This document shows, piece after piece, positions 31,951 to 39,139 of a stretch of DNA of 39,139 bases; the stretch's first letter is position 1; each line of letters starts with the position of its first letter. Source of the DNA: Salinisphaera sp. (GTDB taxonomy: Bacteria; Pseudomonadota; Gammaproteobacteria; Nevskiales; Salinisphaeraceae); assembly GCA_027858915.1 (NCBI GenBank), contig JAQIBT010000102.1, forward strand, positions 1 to 39,139. Direction: 5' to 3'. Made by a program: the position numbers and the translations under genes. Below the pieces are notes generated by a model. It worked only from the letters and a program-made list of their open reading frames with translations, was not told the DNA's origin and made no database searches.

Positions 31951-32139
31951 TCACGGGTTTTCTGGCGCAGCGTCGACGGCGTCCAGTGAACCATCGGGCG
32001 CGACCGTAATCGACAACACGATGGGCTGACAGCAGACAAAACAATCCTCGACGTATTGCTGGTTGCCGGCCGTGCAGTCGACCACGGTGCTGAACGACTC
32101 GCCGCAGTACGGGCAGTTGATGACGGGCTCTTCGAGCAT
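31951..32139 (-). CDS. Small CPXCG-motif cysteine-rich protein
   Basis: A 62-residue protein with CPYCG near the N-terminus (Cys9, Cys12) and a second pair in CFVCCQPI (Cys33, Cys36, Cys37), matching the CPXCG family of small zinc-binding proteins. Such genes are common in Gammaproteobacteria and have no known function. The start lies 15 bases after the hemW stop and has only a weak ribosome site, so it is probably the last gene of rph-rdgB-hemW. The 233 bases after it hold the maeB promoter and no gene. Confidence 0.85.
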   Translation of the reverse strand: MLEEPVINCPYCGESFSTVVDCTAGNQQYVEDCFVCCQPIVLSITVAPDGSLDAVDAAPENP

Positions 32140-32154
32140 GGGTGATTATCCGGG

Positions 32155-33336
32155 TCAGGCCAGTTCGGCGAGGATGGAGTCCAGAAAATACCATCCGCGC
32201 TCGCTGGCGCGCACGTGGCATGGGCTCGTATCGACCAGGCTGGCTTCAACGCTGGGTTGCAGACAGGCCAGCAGGGTTTTCCAGCAATCGCCGGTCCGCT
32301 CGACATACTCTGTTCGGTCGATCCCCTGGCGTCGGCGCAGCCCGTTGAGCAGACATTCGAAACGGGCGTCGGCCCGGCTTAACTGGCGATGCTCGACGAT
32401 CGATGCCGCGCTACCAGCGCTGTGCATATAACCCGTGGGCCAGCGTTGGCGCACCTCGCGCACGATGGTGCCGTCGGCGAACGTGCGCTTGCCGTGGGCG
32501 CCTGCGCCGATACCCAGATAATCGCCGAAGCGCCAATAGTTCTCGTTGTGTCGGCTGCGTGCGGTGCGCGCCCAGGCCGAGACTTCGTACTGCGAGTAGC
32601 CGGCGCTATTCAATCGCTCTGACGCGGCTTCGAACATATCGGCGATCTGATCATCGTCGGCTCGCCTGGGCGGGCGCAGGTGGAACGGAGTGCCGGGCTC
32701 CAGCGTCAGCTGGTAATAGGAAATATGGCCTGGGTCGCAGGCCAGGAGCGCCTCGAGGTCGGTCATCGCCCCGGCCAGGTCCTGACCGGGCAGGCCGAAC
32801 ATCAGATCGCAGTTGAGTTCGGCAAAACCCGCGGCCTGGGCATCGGCGATCGCGCCCAGTGCTTCGCGGCGGCCGTGAATTCGCCCAAGCGCGTTCAGGC
32901 AATCGTCGTCCAGGCTCTGGATCCCCAGCGAGAGCCGATTCACGCCCGCCGATCGCAGGGCGTCGAAGTGCGGACGCTCAGTCGTTCCGGGGTTGGCCTC
33001 CAGCGTAATCTCGCAGTGGCCGACCAGACCCAGTCGCTGATCGAGCGCGTCGAGAATGCGCGCAATCGAGTTGGGTGAAAACAGGCTGGGCGTGCCGCCG
33101 CCGAAAAATACGGTTTCGATCGGCCGGATTTCGTCCTGGCTGGCCAGTTGCCAGTCGGCGAGCAGGGCATCAACGTACGCGGTTTCAGGGAGTTTGGCCG
33201 GCGCGCGATGCGAGTTGAAGTCGCAGTAAGGGCATTTTTTCACACACCACGGCAGATGGACGTAGACCGACAACGGCGTGGCGTCGCGTTCGCCATGCGC
33301 CGGTGCTGCGTCGATATCGGTCTCAGCGGCGTGCAC
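32155..33336 (-). CDS. hemW: HemW, radical SAM heme chaperone (formerly HemN-like oxidase)
   Basis: A 393-residue radical SAM protein. The cluster motif is CVKKCPYCDF (Cys31, Cys35, Cys38), the form typical of HemW, and GGGTPSLF is the SAM-binding glycine motif. The TIM-barrel and the C-terminal HemW domain (YWRFGDYLGIGAGAHGK) are complete. True HemN has an additional upstream cysteine pattern that is missing here, so heme binding and delivery is more likely than coproporphyrinogen oxidation. The start is GTG at 33336 inside the end of rdgB (14-base overlap); no better start is seen. rdgB-hemW adjacency is common in Gammaproteobacteria. Confidence 0.93.
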   Translation of the reverse strand: MHAAETDIDAAPAHGERDATPLSVYVHLPWCVKKCPYCDFNSHRAPAKLPETAYVDALLADWQLASQDEIRPIETVFFGGGTPSLFSPNSIARILDALDQRLGLVGHCEITLEANPGTTERPHFDALRSAGVNRLSLGIQSLDDDCLNALGRIHGRREALGAIADAQAAGFAELNCDLMFGLPGQDLAGAMTDLEALLACDPGHISYYQLTLEPGTPFHLRPPRRADDDQIADMFEAASERLNSAGYSQYEVSAWARTARSRHNENYWRFGDYLGIGAGAHGKRTFADGTIVREVRQRWPTGYMHSAGSAASIVEHRQLSRADARFECLLNGLRRRQGIDRTEYVERTGDCWKTLLACLQPSVEASLVDTSPCHVRASERGWYFLDSILAELA

Positions 33337-33922
33337 GTAGCTGGTCGAGCAGCAGCTTCATGGCTCGGCCACGATGGCTGATGGCGTTCTTGCGTGAGGC
33401 CGACAATTCGCCGGCGCTGGCCTGTTCGCTGGCGATCCAGAACAACGGGTCGTAGCCGAAACCGCCCGAGCCGCGAGGGGTATGAAGAATCTTGCCGCGC
33501 CAGACGCCGTGGGCAGTCATTGGCGCCGGATCGGTCGGGCTGATCGTGGCGACGAGACAACAATGAAATGCCGCGCCGCGCTCTTCATCCGGTGTATTGG
33601 CAAGCGCAGCCAGCAACTTCTCGTTATTGGCTTTGTCATTGCCGTGCACGCCGGCATAACGGGCCGAATAGATGCCCGGCGCGCCGCCGAGTGCATCGAC
33701 CGCAAGGCCCGAATCATCGGCGATGGCGGGGAGGCAGGTAATAGCCGCGGCATGACGAGCCTTGATCAATGCGTTATCAATGAAAGCCACGCCGTCCTCG
33801 ACCGCATCGCTGACACCGTAGTCGCTCTGGGCAACCAGCTCAATATCGAGTGTGCCCAGCAGGGCGCTCATTTCGGCCAGCTTGCCGGCGTTGCCGGAAG
33901 CCAGAATCCAGCGTTCTGCCAT
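33323..33922 (-). CDS. rdgB: XTP/dITP diphosphatase (non-canonical purine NTP pyrophosphatase)
   Basis: A 199-residue house-cleaning enzyme that hydrolyses dITP, XTP and ITP to monophosphates, keeping deaminated purines out of DNA and RNA. Conserved motifs: ASGNAGKLAE at the N-terminus, ADDSGLAVDALGGAPGIYSARYAG with the catalytic Asp, GFGYDPLFW and SHRGRA at the C-terminus. The ATG is 6 bases after the rph stop, using AAGG within the end of rph as its ribosome site. Confidence 0.96.
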   Translation of the reverse strand: MAERWILASGNAGKLAEMSALLGTLDIELVAQSDYGVSDAVEDGVAFIDNALIKARHAAAITCLPAIADDSGLAVDALGGAPGIYSARYAGVHGNDKANNEKLLAALANTPDEERGAAFHCCLVATISPTDPAPMTAHGVWRGKILHTPRGSGGFGYDPLFWIASEQASAGELSASRKNAISHRGRAMKLLLDQLRARR

Positions 33923-33928
33923 CGTTGA

Positions 33929-34654
33929 TCAGCCTTCGGCCAGCGCCTTGCTCTGGACGTCGATCAGTTCGCGGATGCCTTTCTCGGCGTGCCCGAGCAG
34001 GGTATCGAGTTCGCCGCGACCAAAGGCATGACCTTCGGCGGTGCCCTGGATCTCAATGAATCCGCGGGCTTCGTTCATGACCACGTTCATATCGGTCTCG
34101 GCCTGGCTGTCTTCGGCATAGTCCAGATCCAGAACGGGCGCGCCGTTGTAGATGCCGACCGAAACCGCGGCCAGCTGCCCGTGCACCGGGCTGGACTTGA
34201 TCTTGCCACTGGCGACCAGCTTGTTCATGGCATCCACCAGCGCTACGTAGCCGCCGGTAATCGAAGCCGTGCGGGTGCCGCCGTCGGCCTGGATCACATC
34301 GCAGTCAATCGTCACCGATCGATTACCCAACGCCTTCAGATCCATGACGGCCCGCAGGCTGCGCCCGATCAGCCGCTGGATCTCGACCGTGCGCCCGCCT
34401 TGCTTGCCGCGTGCAGCCTCACGGGCTGCACGCGAGCCGGTGGAGCCGGGCAGCATGCCGTACTCGGCGGTCAGCCAGCCCTGGTCGTTGCCGCGCAGCC
34501 ACGGCGGAACGCGTTCGTCGACGCTGGCAGTACAGATCACCTTGGTATCGCCGAACGACACCAGCACCGAGCCGGCAGCATGCTTGGTGAAATGACGCTC
34601 GATAGTGACGGGTCGCAGTTGGTCGACGGCGCGGCCGCTGGGTCGGGTGATCAA
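33929..34654 (-). CDS. rph: Ribonuclease PH
   Basis: A 241-residue phosphate-dependent 3' to 5' exonuclease that trims tRNA and other RNA ends. Typical segments: [13 protein letters not shown] at the N-terminus, [57 protein letters not shown] with phosphate-binding residues, and [18 protein letters not shown]. The frame runs open to 34840, but family length and a GAGG site five bases away point to the TTG at 34654. A TTG start would lower expression. A TACACT box (34696-34691) lies upstream. First gene of rph-rdgB-hemW and the small CPXCG gene. Confidence 0.94.
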   Translation of the reverse strand: MITRPSGRAVDQLRPVTIERHFTKHAAGSVLVSFGDTKVICTASVDERVPPWLRGNDQGWLTAEYGMLPGSTGSRAAREAARGKQGGRTVEIQRLIGRSLRAVMDLKALGNRSVTIDCDVIQADGGTRTASITGGYVALVDAMNKLVASGKIKSSPVHGQLAAVSVGIYNGAPVLDLDYAEDSQAETDMNVVMNEARGFIEIQGTAEGHAFGRGELDTLLGHAEKGIRELIDVQSKALAEG

Positions 34655-34747
34655 GATCGCCTCAGTGTTGCTGATGATGGATAGCCGCTCAGTGTAGCAG
34701 CGCGGCGGGTCAGTTTCCCTGCTGATCGATGACAGCGCGACCGGCTG

Positions 34748-34756
34748 TGCGATACT
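34748..34756 (+). promoter_or_regulatory. Extended -10 candidate for yicC
   Basis: TGC-GATACT (34748-34756) matches an extended -10 element and would give a leader of about 65 bases before yicC. No -35 box is clear. Confidence 0.35.
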
Positions 34757-34826
34757 TTGACGCCCGCCGGGGCATCCGAACTCTTTTATTCTGATGATTT
34801 GTCTTCTTCTGGAGCAAGCCAGGCCT

Positions 34827-35690
34827 ATGATTCGTAGCATGACCGGATTCGCACGCAGCGAGGCTCAAGGAGAGTGGGGCGAGATCACCTGGGAGCTGCG
34901 CAGCGTTAATCACCGCTATCTCGATGTTTCAGCACGCTTGCCCGAGCCGTTGCGGGTGCTTGAGCCGGCTATTCGGGAAGCCGTCAGCGCAGCGGTTTCG
35001 CGGGGCAAGGTCGAAGTGACCGCCCGGCTGAATCAGTCCAGCATCGTTCGGGACATCGATATCGATCCGGTGCGCCTGGCGAGCCTTGAGCAAGCATTGT
35101 CGACGGTACGCAACACAATCGTCGACTGTCAGGCGCCCGATGCGCTGCGCCTGCTCAACTACCCGGGCGTACAGCGCGAAGCCGAGCCAGACACCGATGC
35201 CCTGCAAGCCGCCGCGTTGGACAGCCTGAAAACTGCACTGGCGGATCTGCGCGACATGCGCGACGCCGAGGGTCAGCGCATGGCCGAGATGTTGATCAGC
35301 CGCGCGGCTGCAATCGGCGTGCACGCCGAAGCCGTGCGCGAACGGCTGCCGCAGGTGCGCCACGTCTGGCAGGACAGGCTGCATGCACGCCTGGCAGAGA
35401 TGACCAGCGAAGCCGATCCGGCCCGCGTGGAGCAGGAAATGGTGTTTGTCGCGCAGCGCATGGATGTCGCCGAGGAAATCGATCGTCTGCACAGCCATAT
35501 CACGGCACTGAACGAGGCGCTGGCCAAGCAGGAGCCGATCGGCCGTCGTCTGGATTTCCTGATGCAGGAGTTCAATCGCGAGGCCAACACGCTGGGTTCG
35601 AAATCCCAGGATGCCGAACTCACGGCCCACGCAGTGGAAATCAAGGTGCTCATCGAGCAGATGCGCGAACAAGTTCAGAACATCGAATAG
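34827..35690 (+). CDS. yicC: YicC-family endoribonuclease
   Basis: A 287-residue protein of the YicC/YloC family, the same length as E. coli YicC. It starts [10 protein letters not shown], followed by the conserved [13 protein letters not shown] segment, and ends with the signature [20 protein letters not shown] and [16 protein letters not shown]. The middle is largely helical. E. coli YicC cleaves RNA and has been linked to small-RNA decay; here the role is by family. The ATG at 34827 is chosen over an in-frame ATG at 34794, which would add a non-conserved stretch. It is two bases from gmk and divergent from rph. Confidence 0.94.
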   Translation: MIRSMTGFARSEAQGEWGEITWELRSVNHRYLDVSARLPEPLRVLEPAIREAVSAAVSRGKVEVTARLNQSSIVRDIDIDPVRLASLEQALSTVRNTIVDCQAPDALRLLNYPGVQREAEPDTDALQAAALDSLKTALADLRDMRDAEGQRMAEMLISRAAAIGVHAEAVRERLPQVRHVWQDRLHARLAEMTSEADPARVEQEMVFVAQRMDVAEEIDRLHSHITALNEALAKQEPIGRRLDFLMQEFNREANTLGSKSQDAELTAHAVEIKVLIEQMREQVQNIE

Positions 35691-35692
35691 AC

Positions 35693-36286
35693 GTGACCGT
35701 GACCGAACCTAGCAGCCAGCCACCGGCCCAGTTGTATGTCATCTCCGCGCCGTCAGGCGGCGGCAAGACCAGCCTGACCCGCGCTCTGATCGAGCGCCTG
35801 GCTGCGCGTGGCCGTATTGCCCGTTTCTCGGTGTCCTACACCACACGCGCCGCTCGAGCAGGCGAAGCCGATGGGGTTGATTACCATTTCGTCAGCATGG
35901 AGCAATTTCGCGCCATGATCGACGCTGGCGCGTTTCTTGAGTACGCAAGGGTATTCGATCGCTTTTACGGCACGTCGAAGGCCGAAACCGAGCGCTGGCT
36001 CGATGCCGGCCAGGACGTGGTGCTGGATATCGACTGGCAGGGGGCTCGGCAGGTGCGTGATCGGGCTCCGGAAGCCGTGACCATCTTCATCCGGCCGCCT
36101 TCGCGGGACGAGCTCGAGCGCCGCCTGCGCGCGCGCGGTTCAGAAGATGAGAGCGCCATTGCACGTCGGCTGGCAGAAGCCGACGACGAAATGGCGCGCG
36201 CCGATGAGTACGATCATCAGATTGTAAACGACGTATTCGACCGCGCGCTGGACGCACTGACCGAAATCTTCGAGCGCAAGCCCTGA
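35693..36286 (+). CDS. gmk: Guanylate kinase
   Basis: A 197-residue kinase that turns GMP into GDP with ATP. The P-loop is APSGGGKTS (about residues 19-27), the GMP-binding region is FSVSYTTRAARAGEADGVDYHFV, and DVVLDIDWQGARQVR and the lid RLRARGSEDESAI follow. The start is GTG, two bases after the yicC stop, with no strong ribosome site; a second in-frame GTG two codons later is an alternative. Coupled translation from yicC is likely. Confidence 0.96.
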   Translation: MTVTEPSSQPPAQLYVISAPSGGGKTSLTRALIERLAARGRIARFSVSYTTRAARAGEADGVDYHFVSMEQFRAMIDAGAFLEYARVFDRFYGTSKAETERWLDAGQDVVLDIDWQGARQVRDRAPEAVTIFIRPPSRDELERRLRARGSEDESAIARRLAEADDEMARADEYDHQIVNDVFDRALDALTEIFERKP

Positions 36287-36360
36287 GTCCGTCCTGCGCG
36301 GCTTGGTTTGCCTGAAACATTGGGTTACAATTGGCGATTGCATTCACGTCGAGGTGCCCA

Positions 36361-36675
36361 ATGGCGCGCGTAACCGTCGAAGATTGTCTGAAACACGTCG
36401 ATAACAAGTTTGAGCTGGCCACGATTGCGGCCAAGCGCGCCCGTCAGCTGGCGCGTGGGGCGCATTCGGAGCTGCCCTGGGAGGATGACAAGCCGACGGT
36501 GATGGCACTGCGTGAAATTGCCGAGGGGCTGATAACAAAAGCCGTGTTGGACGAGCCGGATCTGCCGCCGCTGTCTGCCAGCATGGAAGCGCCGCGTCTG
36601 GCCGAGCCGACCGAAGAGGATTTTCAGGCCGGCGAGTCGTCGCGCGCCTTGGCTGCGAAAGCCGTCGGCGAGTAG
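36361..36675 (+). CDS. rpoZ: RNA polymerase omega subunit
   Basis: A 104-residue omega subunit that stabilises the beta-prime subunit and takes part in ppGpp binding to RNA polymerase in E. coli. The N-terminal part is strongly conserved ([42 protein letters not shown]). The acidic C-terminal third is variable as usual. A GAGGTG ribosome site lies four bases before the ATG. It is followed by a strong intrinsic terminator and then spoT. Confidence 0.97.
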   Translation: MARVTVEDCLKHVDNKFELATIAAKRARQLARGAHSELPWEDDKPTVMALREIAEGLITKAVLDEPDLPPLSASMEAPRLAEPTEEDFQAGESSRALAAKAVGE

Positions 36676-36721
36676 CTGCCGAGCAAGTCGCATAGCGTGG
36701 GGCTCTCCGAGTCGCGCGGAC

Positions 36722-36749
36722 AAAAGCCGCGATCCGTCGCGGCTTTTTT
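36722..36749 (+). terminator. Intrinsic terminator of rpoZ
   Basis: AAAAGCCGCGA (36722-36732) pairs perfectly with TCGCGGCTTTT (36737-36747) around a TCCG loop, with six Ts at the end. It should separate yicC-gmk-rpoZ transcripts from spoT. Confidence 0.9.
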
Positions 36750-36813
36750 GTGCACTGCCCTGGGCCGTTCGGAATGTCTCGTCAATCAAGGACTTTCGAA
36801 GTAGTCTTGGAGC

Positions 36814-38973
36814 ATGGAATTCACTGGCCTCACCCGCATCCAGAAAAAGATTCGTACCTCGCGGATTTCGCGTGAGTATGGGATCAACGCGCTCGCCGAG
36901 CGGCTGGAATCGTACCTGCCTGCCGCTGCCATCCAGCAGGTCAGGGCGGCCTATGAGTACGGTGAGCGACAACACCGCGGCCAATTCAGAAAAACCGGCG
37001 AGCCCTATATCTATCACCCGTTGGCGGTCGCGCGAATTCTCGCCGATATGCGCTTGGATGCGACGACGCTGATGGCGGCGATCCTGCACGACGTGATCGA
37101 GGACACTACGTCGGCGCATGCCGAAGTGGCGCAGCAGTTTGGCCAGGAAGTGGCCGATCTGGTGGAAGGGGTGTCCAAACTGGATAAGGCCCAGTTTCAT
37201 AGCCGCGAGGCGGCTACCGCCGAGAGTTTTCGCAAGCTGATGCTGGCGATGACGCATGATATTCGCGTCATTCTGGTCAAGCTGGCGGACCGTCTGCACA
37301 ACATGCGCACGTTGGAAGGCATGGTGCCAAGTAAACGCGCGAAGATTGCCCGCGAGACACTCGAAATCTATGCGCCGATCGCCCGCCGTCTGGGTATCAA
37401 CAGCATGCGCAACGAACTGGAGGAGCTCGGCTTTGCCAACCTCTATCCGCGACGTTACGAGGTGCTACAGCGCGCCAGCCGATCGATCACCGGTGATCGA
37501 CGCACGCTGCTACGGGAGATCGAAGAGACGCTGTCACGTGGGATCGCCGCCGAGGGGCTGAATGCGGTGGTCAAGGGGCGCCGCAAGAACCTGTACAGCA
37601 TCTATCGCAAGATGCGCGAAAAACATCGCCGCTTTCTGGATGTCTTTGATCTGTACGGCGTGCGGGTGATCGTGGACACCGTCGATCAGTGTTATCGCGT
37701 GCTGGGAATTGTGCATCACAAGTACCGGCCGATCTCCGAACAGTTCAATGACTTCATCGCCAACCCCAAGCTCAACGGGTATCAGTCGCTGCATACTACG
37801 GTGCTGGCTCGGGGCGGCATCAAGTTCGAGGTCCAGGTTCGAACCCGCGAGATGGATCAAATCGCCGAGTCCGGGATTGCGGCGCACTGGCAATACAAGC
37901 TGGGCGAGCGCGCAGGCAAGCTGGGCAATCTCGACGCCGAGGAATGGCTCGGGCATCTGGCAGAAATGCACGAGGACGAACGTGATTCGCTGACGTTTGT
38001 CGACAACCTGCGGATGGATCTGTTTCCCGACGAGGTCTATCTGTTCACGCCAAAGGGCAAGATCATTCAGCTGCCCAAGGGCTCGACCTCGGTAGACTTC
38101 GCCTACGCCGTGCATACGGAACTGGGTAATTGCTGTGTGGCAGCGCGCGTCGATGGTCATCTGGCGCCGCTGAACAATCAGTTGGTCTCTGGTCAGACGG
38201 TGGAAATCATTACTGCCAAGCATGCGCGCCCGAATGCGGCCTGGCTGCATTTTCTCAAGACGGCCAAGGCGCGTTCCGGCGTGCGCAACTATCTGAAGAA
38301 CCAGCGCGGCGACAAGGCTCGTCAATTGGGCCAACGTCTGTTGGAGAAATCGCTGGCGGATATGGGGCTGTCACTGCGTCGACTGTCGCGTGTCGATATC
38401 GATAATGGTCTGGCTGAAATGGGCGAGCGCAGTCTGCCGACCTTGTATTCGGCCATTGGCCTAGGGCGGCGCCTGGCGCCCTTGGTTGCGCGCCATTTTC
38501 TGGCAGGCCACAAACCTGTGGCTCTGGACAAGCGCCCGACCCCGCTGGCAGTGGAAGGCACCGAGGGCCTGGTGATCGAATTCGCCAAATGTTGTCATCC
38601 GGTGCCGGGCGATGCGATTCACGGGCAGGCCAGCGTAGGACGGGGGCTGGTGGTGCATCGGACAGGCTGCGCCTACTCCTCGCGCAAGGGCGCCTCCAGC
38701 GATCGTGTGGAACTGACGTGGGCCGATAAGGTGTCCGGCGAGTACGACGTCGATATCCGGGTGACCGCCTCGAACAAACGTGGCCTGCTGGCGAACCTGG
38801 CGGCGCGCTTTGCGGATGCCGACTGTGGTATCGAGAACGTGCATTTCCCTGAACGCGGCGGCGCACTGGTGACCATCCGTTTCTTGATCAGCGTCCGTGA
38901 CCGACGTCATCTGGCGAACGTGATCCGACGGATCCGACGGATTCCGGAGGTTGAGAAGGTCGAACGTAGCTAG
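36814..38973 (+). CDS. spoT: Bifunctional (p)ppGpp synthetase/hydrolase SpoT
   Basis: A 719-residue RSH protein that makes and degrades (p)ppGpp. The HD hydrolase domain is intact (YIYHPLAVAR with His68, LHDVIEDT with His92-Asp93, LADRLHNMRTL). The synthetase domain has the G-loop region GRRKNLYSIYRKM, the metal Asp in FDLYGVRVIV and the Glu in FEVQVRTREMDQ. TGS (LFTPKGKIIQLPKG), the zinc-finger-like FAKCCHPVPGD and a C-terminal ACT domain follow. The motif that is usually RxKD in bifunctional enzymes reads Q-F-N-D (310-313). The N-terminus is about 20 residues longer than in E. coli SpoT. Ribosome site spacing before the ATG is poor (GGAG one base away), and no own promoter is obvious after the rpoZ terminator. 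Confidence 0.95.
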   Translation: MEFTGLTRIQKKIRTSRISREYGINALAERLESYLPAAAIQQVRAAYEYGERQHRGQFRKTGEPYIYHPLAVARILADMRLDATTLMAAILHDVIEDTTSAHAEVAQQFGQEVADLVEGVSKLDKAQFHSREAATAESFRKLMLAMTHDIRVILVKLADRLHNMRTLEGMVPSKRAKIARETLEIYAPIARRLGINSMRNELEELGFANLYPRRYEVLQRASRSITGDRRTLLREIEETLSRGIAAEGLNAVVKGRRKNLYSIYRKMREKHRRFLDVFDLYGVRVIVDTVDQCYRVLGIVHHKYRPISEQFNDFIANPKLNGYQSLHTTVLARGGIKFEVQVRTREMDQIAESGIAAHWQYKLGERAGKLGNLDAEEWLGHLAEMHEDERDSLTFVDNLRMDLFPDEVYLFTPKGKIIQLPKGSTSVDFAYAVHTELGNCCVAARVDGHLAPLNNQLVSGQTVEIITAKHARPNAAWLHFLKTAKARSGVRNYLKNQRGDKARQLGQRLLEKSLADMGLSLRRLSRVDIDNGLAEMGERSLPTLYSAIGLGRRLAPLVARHFLAGHKPVALDKRPTPLAVEGTEGLVIEFAKCCHPVPGDAIHGQASVGRGLVVHRTGCAYSSRKGASSDRVELTWADKVSGEYDVDIRVTASNKRGLLANLAARFADADCGIENVHFPERGGALVTIRFLISVRDRRHLANVIRRIRRIPEVEKVERS

Positions 38974-39003
38974 TGTCCTGTCACGTGTATTTTGTCGCGT
39001 TCA

Positions 39004-39100
39004 GCGAGGCGGCGCGCGTGCGTGGCAAGGCGCGGTGCGCAGGCAATGGCCGTTGCCCTTGGCAAGCGCCGCAACGCAGACCACGGGCGCGCCGCCTCGC
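39004..39100. repeat. Large inverted repeat at the window edge
   Basis: GCGAGGCGGCGCGC (39004-39017) and GCGCGCCGCCTCGC (39087-39100) are perfect 14-base inverted copies. Inside them CGTGG (39021-39025) pairs with CCACG (39081-39085), and the centre holds the near-palindrome GGCAATGGCCGTTGCC. The whole can fold as one long hairpin of 97 bases. It could be a miniature element, the end of an insertion sequence cut by the window edge, or a structured RNA; none can be confirmed. Confidence 0.5.
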
Positions 39101-39139
39101 CCACTGTTTAATGATCAGGGCCACGGGAACGCCTGTGCG

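Overview
The window is a stretch of GC-rich chromosome from a gammaproteobacterium, and nearly all of it is housekeeping genes. Several gene orders support this. pilMNOPQ-aroK-aroB-gltBD with a divergent penicillin-binding protein 1A gene is the arrangement I know from Pseudomonas. rhlB divergent from trxA-rho, and rph/rdgB/hemW beside yicC-gmk-rpoZ-spoT, are also typical of the class. Some details (an RDD gene inside the shikimate operon, a long Asn/Gly-rich Rho extension) do not fit Escherichia or Pseudomonas. A Salinisphaera-like halophile is my guess, but it is only a guess.

Layout. 1-1692: a TetR-type repressor and a divergent HAD-type dehalogenase-like gene share one palindromic operator; this small module looks accessory. 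1693-10207 (minus strand): aroK, an RDD membrane protein, aroB, gltB and gltD, covering shikimate pathway steps and glutamate synthase. 10584-15796 (minus): pilM-pilN-pilO-pilP-pilQ, the type IV pilus alignment complex and secretin, with 4-base overlaps from pilM to pilP. 16065-19986 (plus): mrcA (PBP1A), a conserved protein of unknown function and a universal stress protein. 19988-25311: cysQ and rhlB (minus), trxA and rho (plus), then an isochorismatase-family hydrolase (minus). 25492-31717 (minus): maeB and gltA, then pqiA-pqiB-pqiC, an MCE-type lipid transport system across the envelope. 31951-34654 (minus): rph-rdgB-hemW and a small CPXCG zinc-binding protein. 34827-38973 (plus): yicC, gmk, rpoZ, spoT. 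The last 165 bases hold a large inverted repeat.

How the genes relate. The pil genes share a divergent control region with mrcA, so pilus assembly and wall synthesis genes are neighbours. RhlB, Rho, RNase PH and YicC are all RNA metabolism proteins. Gmk and SpoT link GTP supply to (p)ppGpp turnover. MaeB and GltA sit at the pyruvate/citrate branch point.

I found no CRISPR array, prophage, complete insertion sequence, tRNA or rRNA, and no clearly new multi-gene system. The points most worth a second look are the Rho extension, the altered synthetase motif in SpoT, the RDD gene coupled between aroK and aroB, the terminator lying against the pqiA start, the structured gltB-gltD spacer, and the terminal inverted repeat. 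Bases 1-85 hold nothing I can identify.
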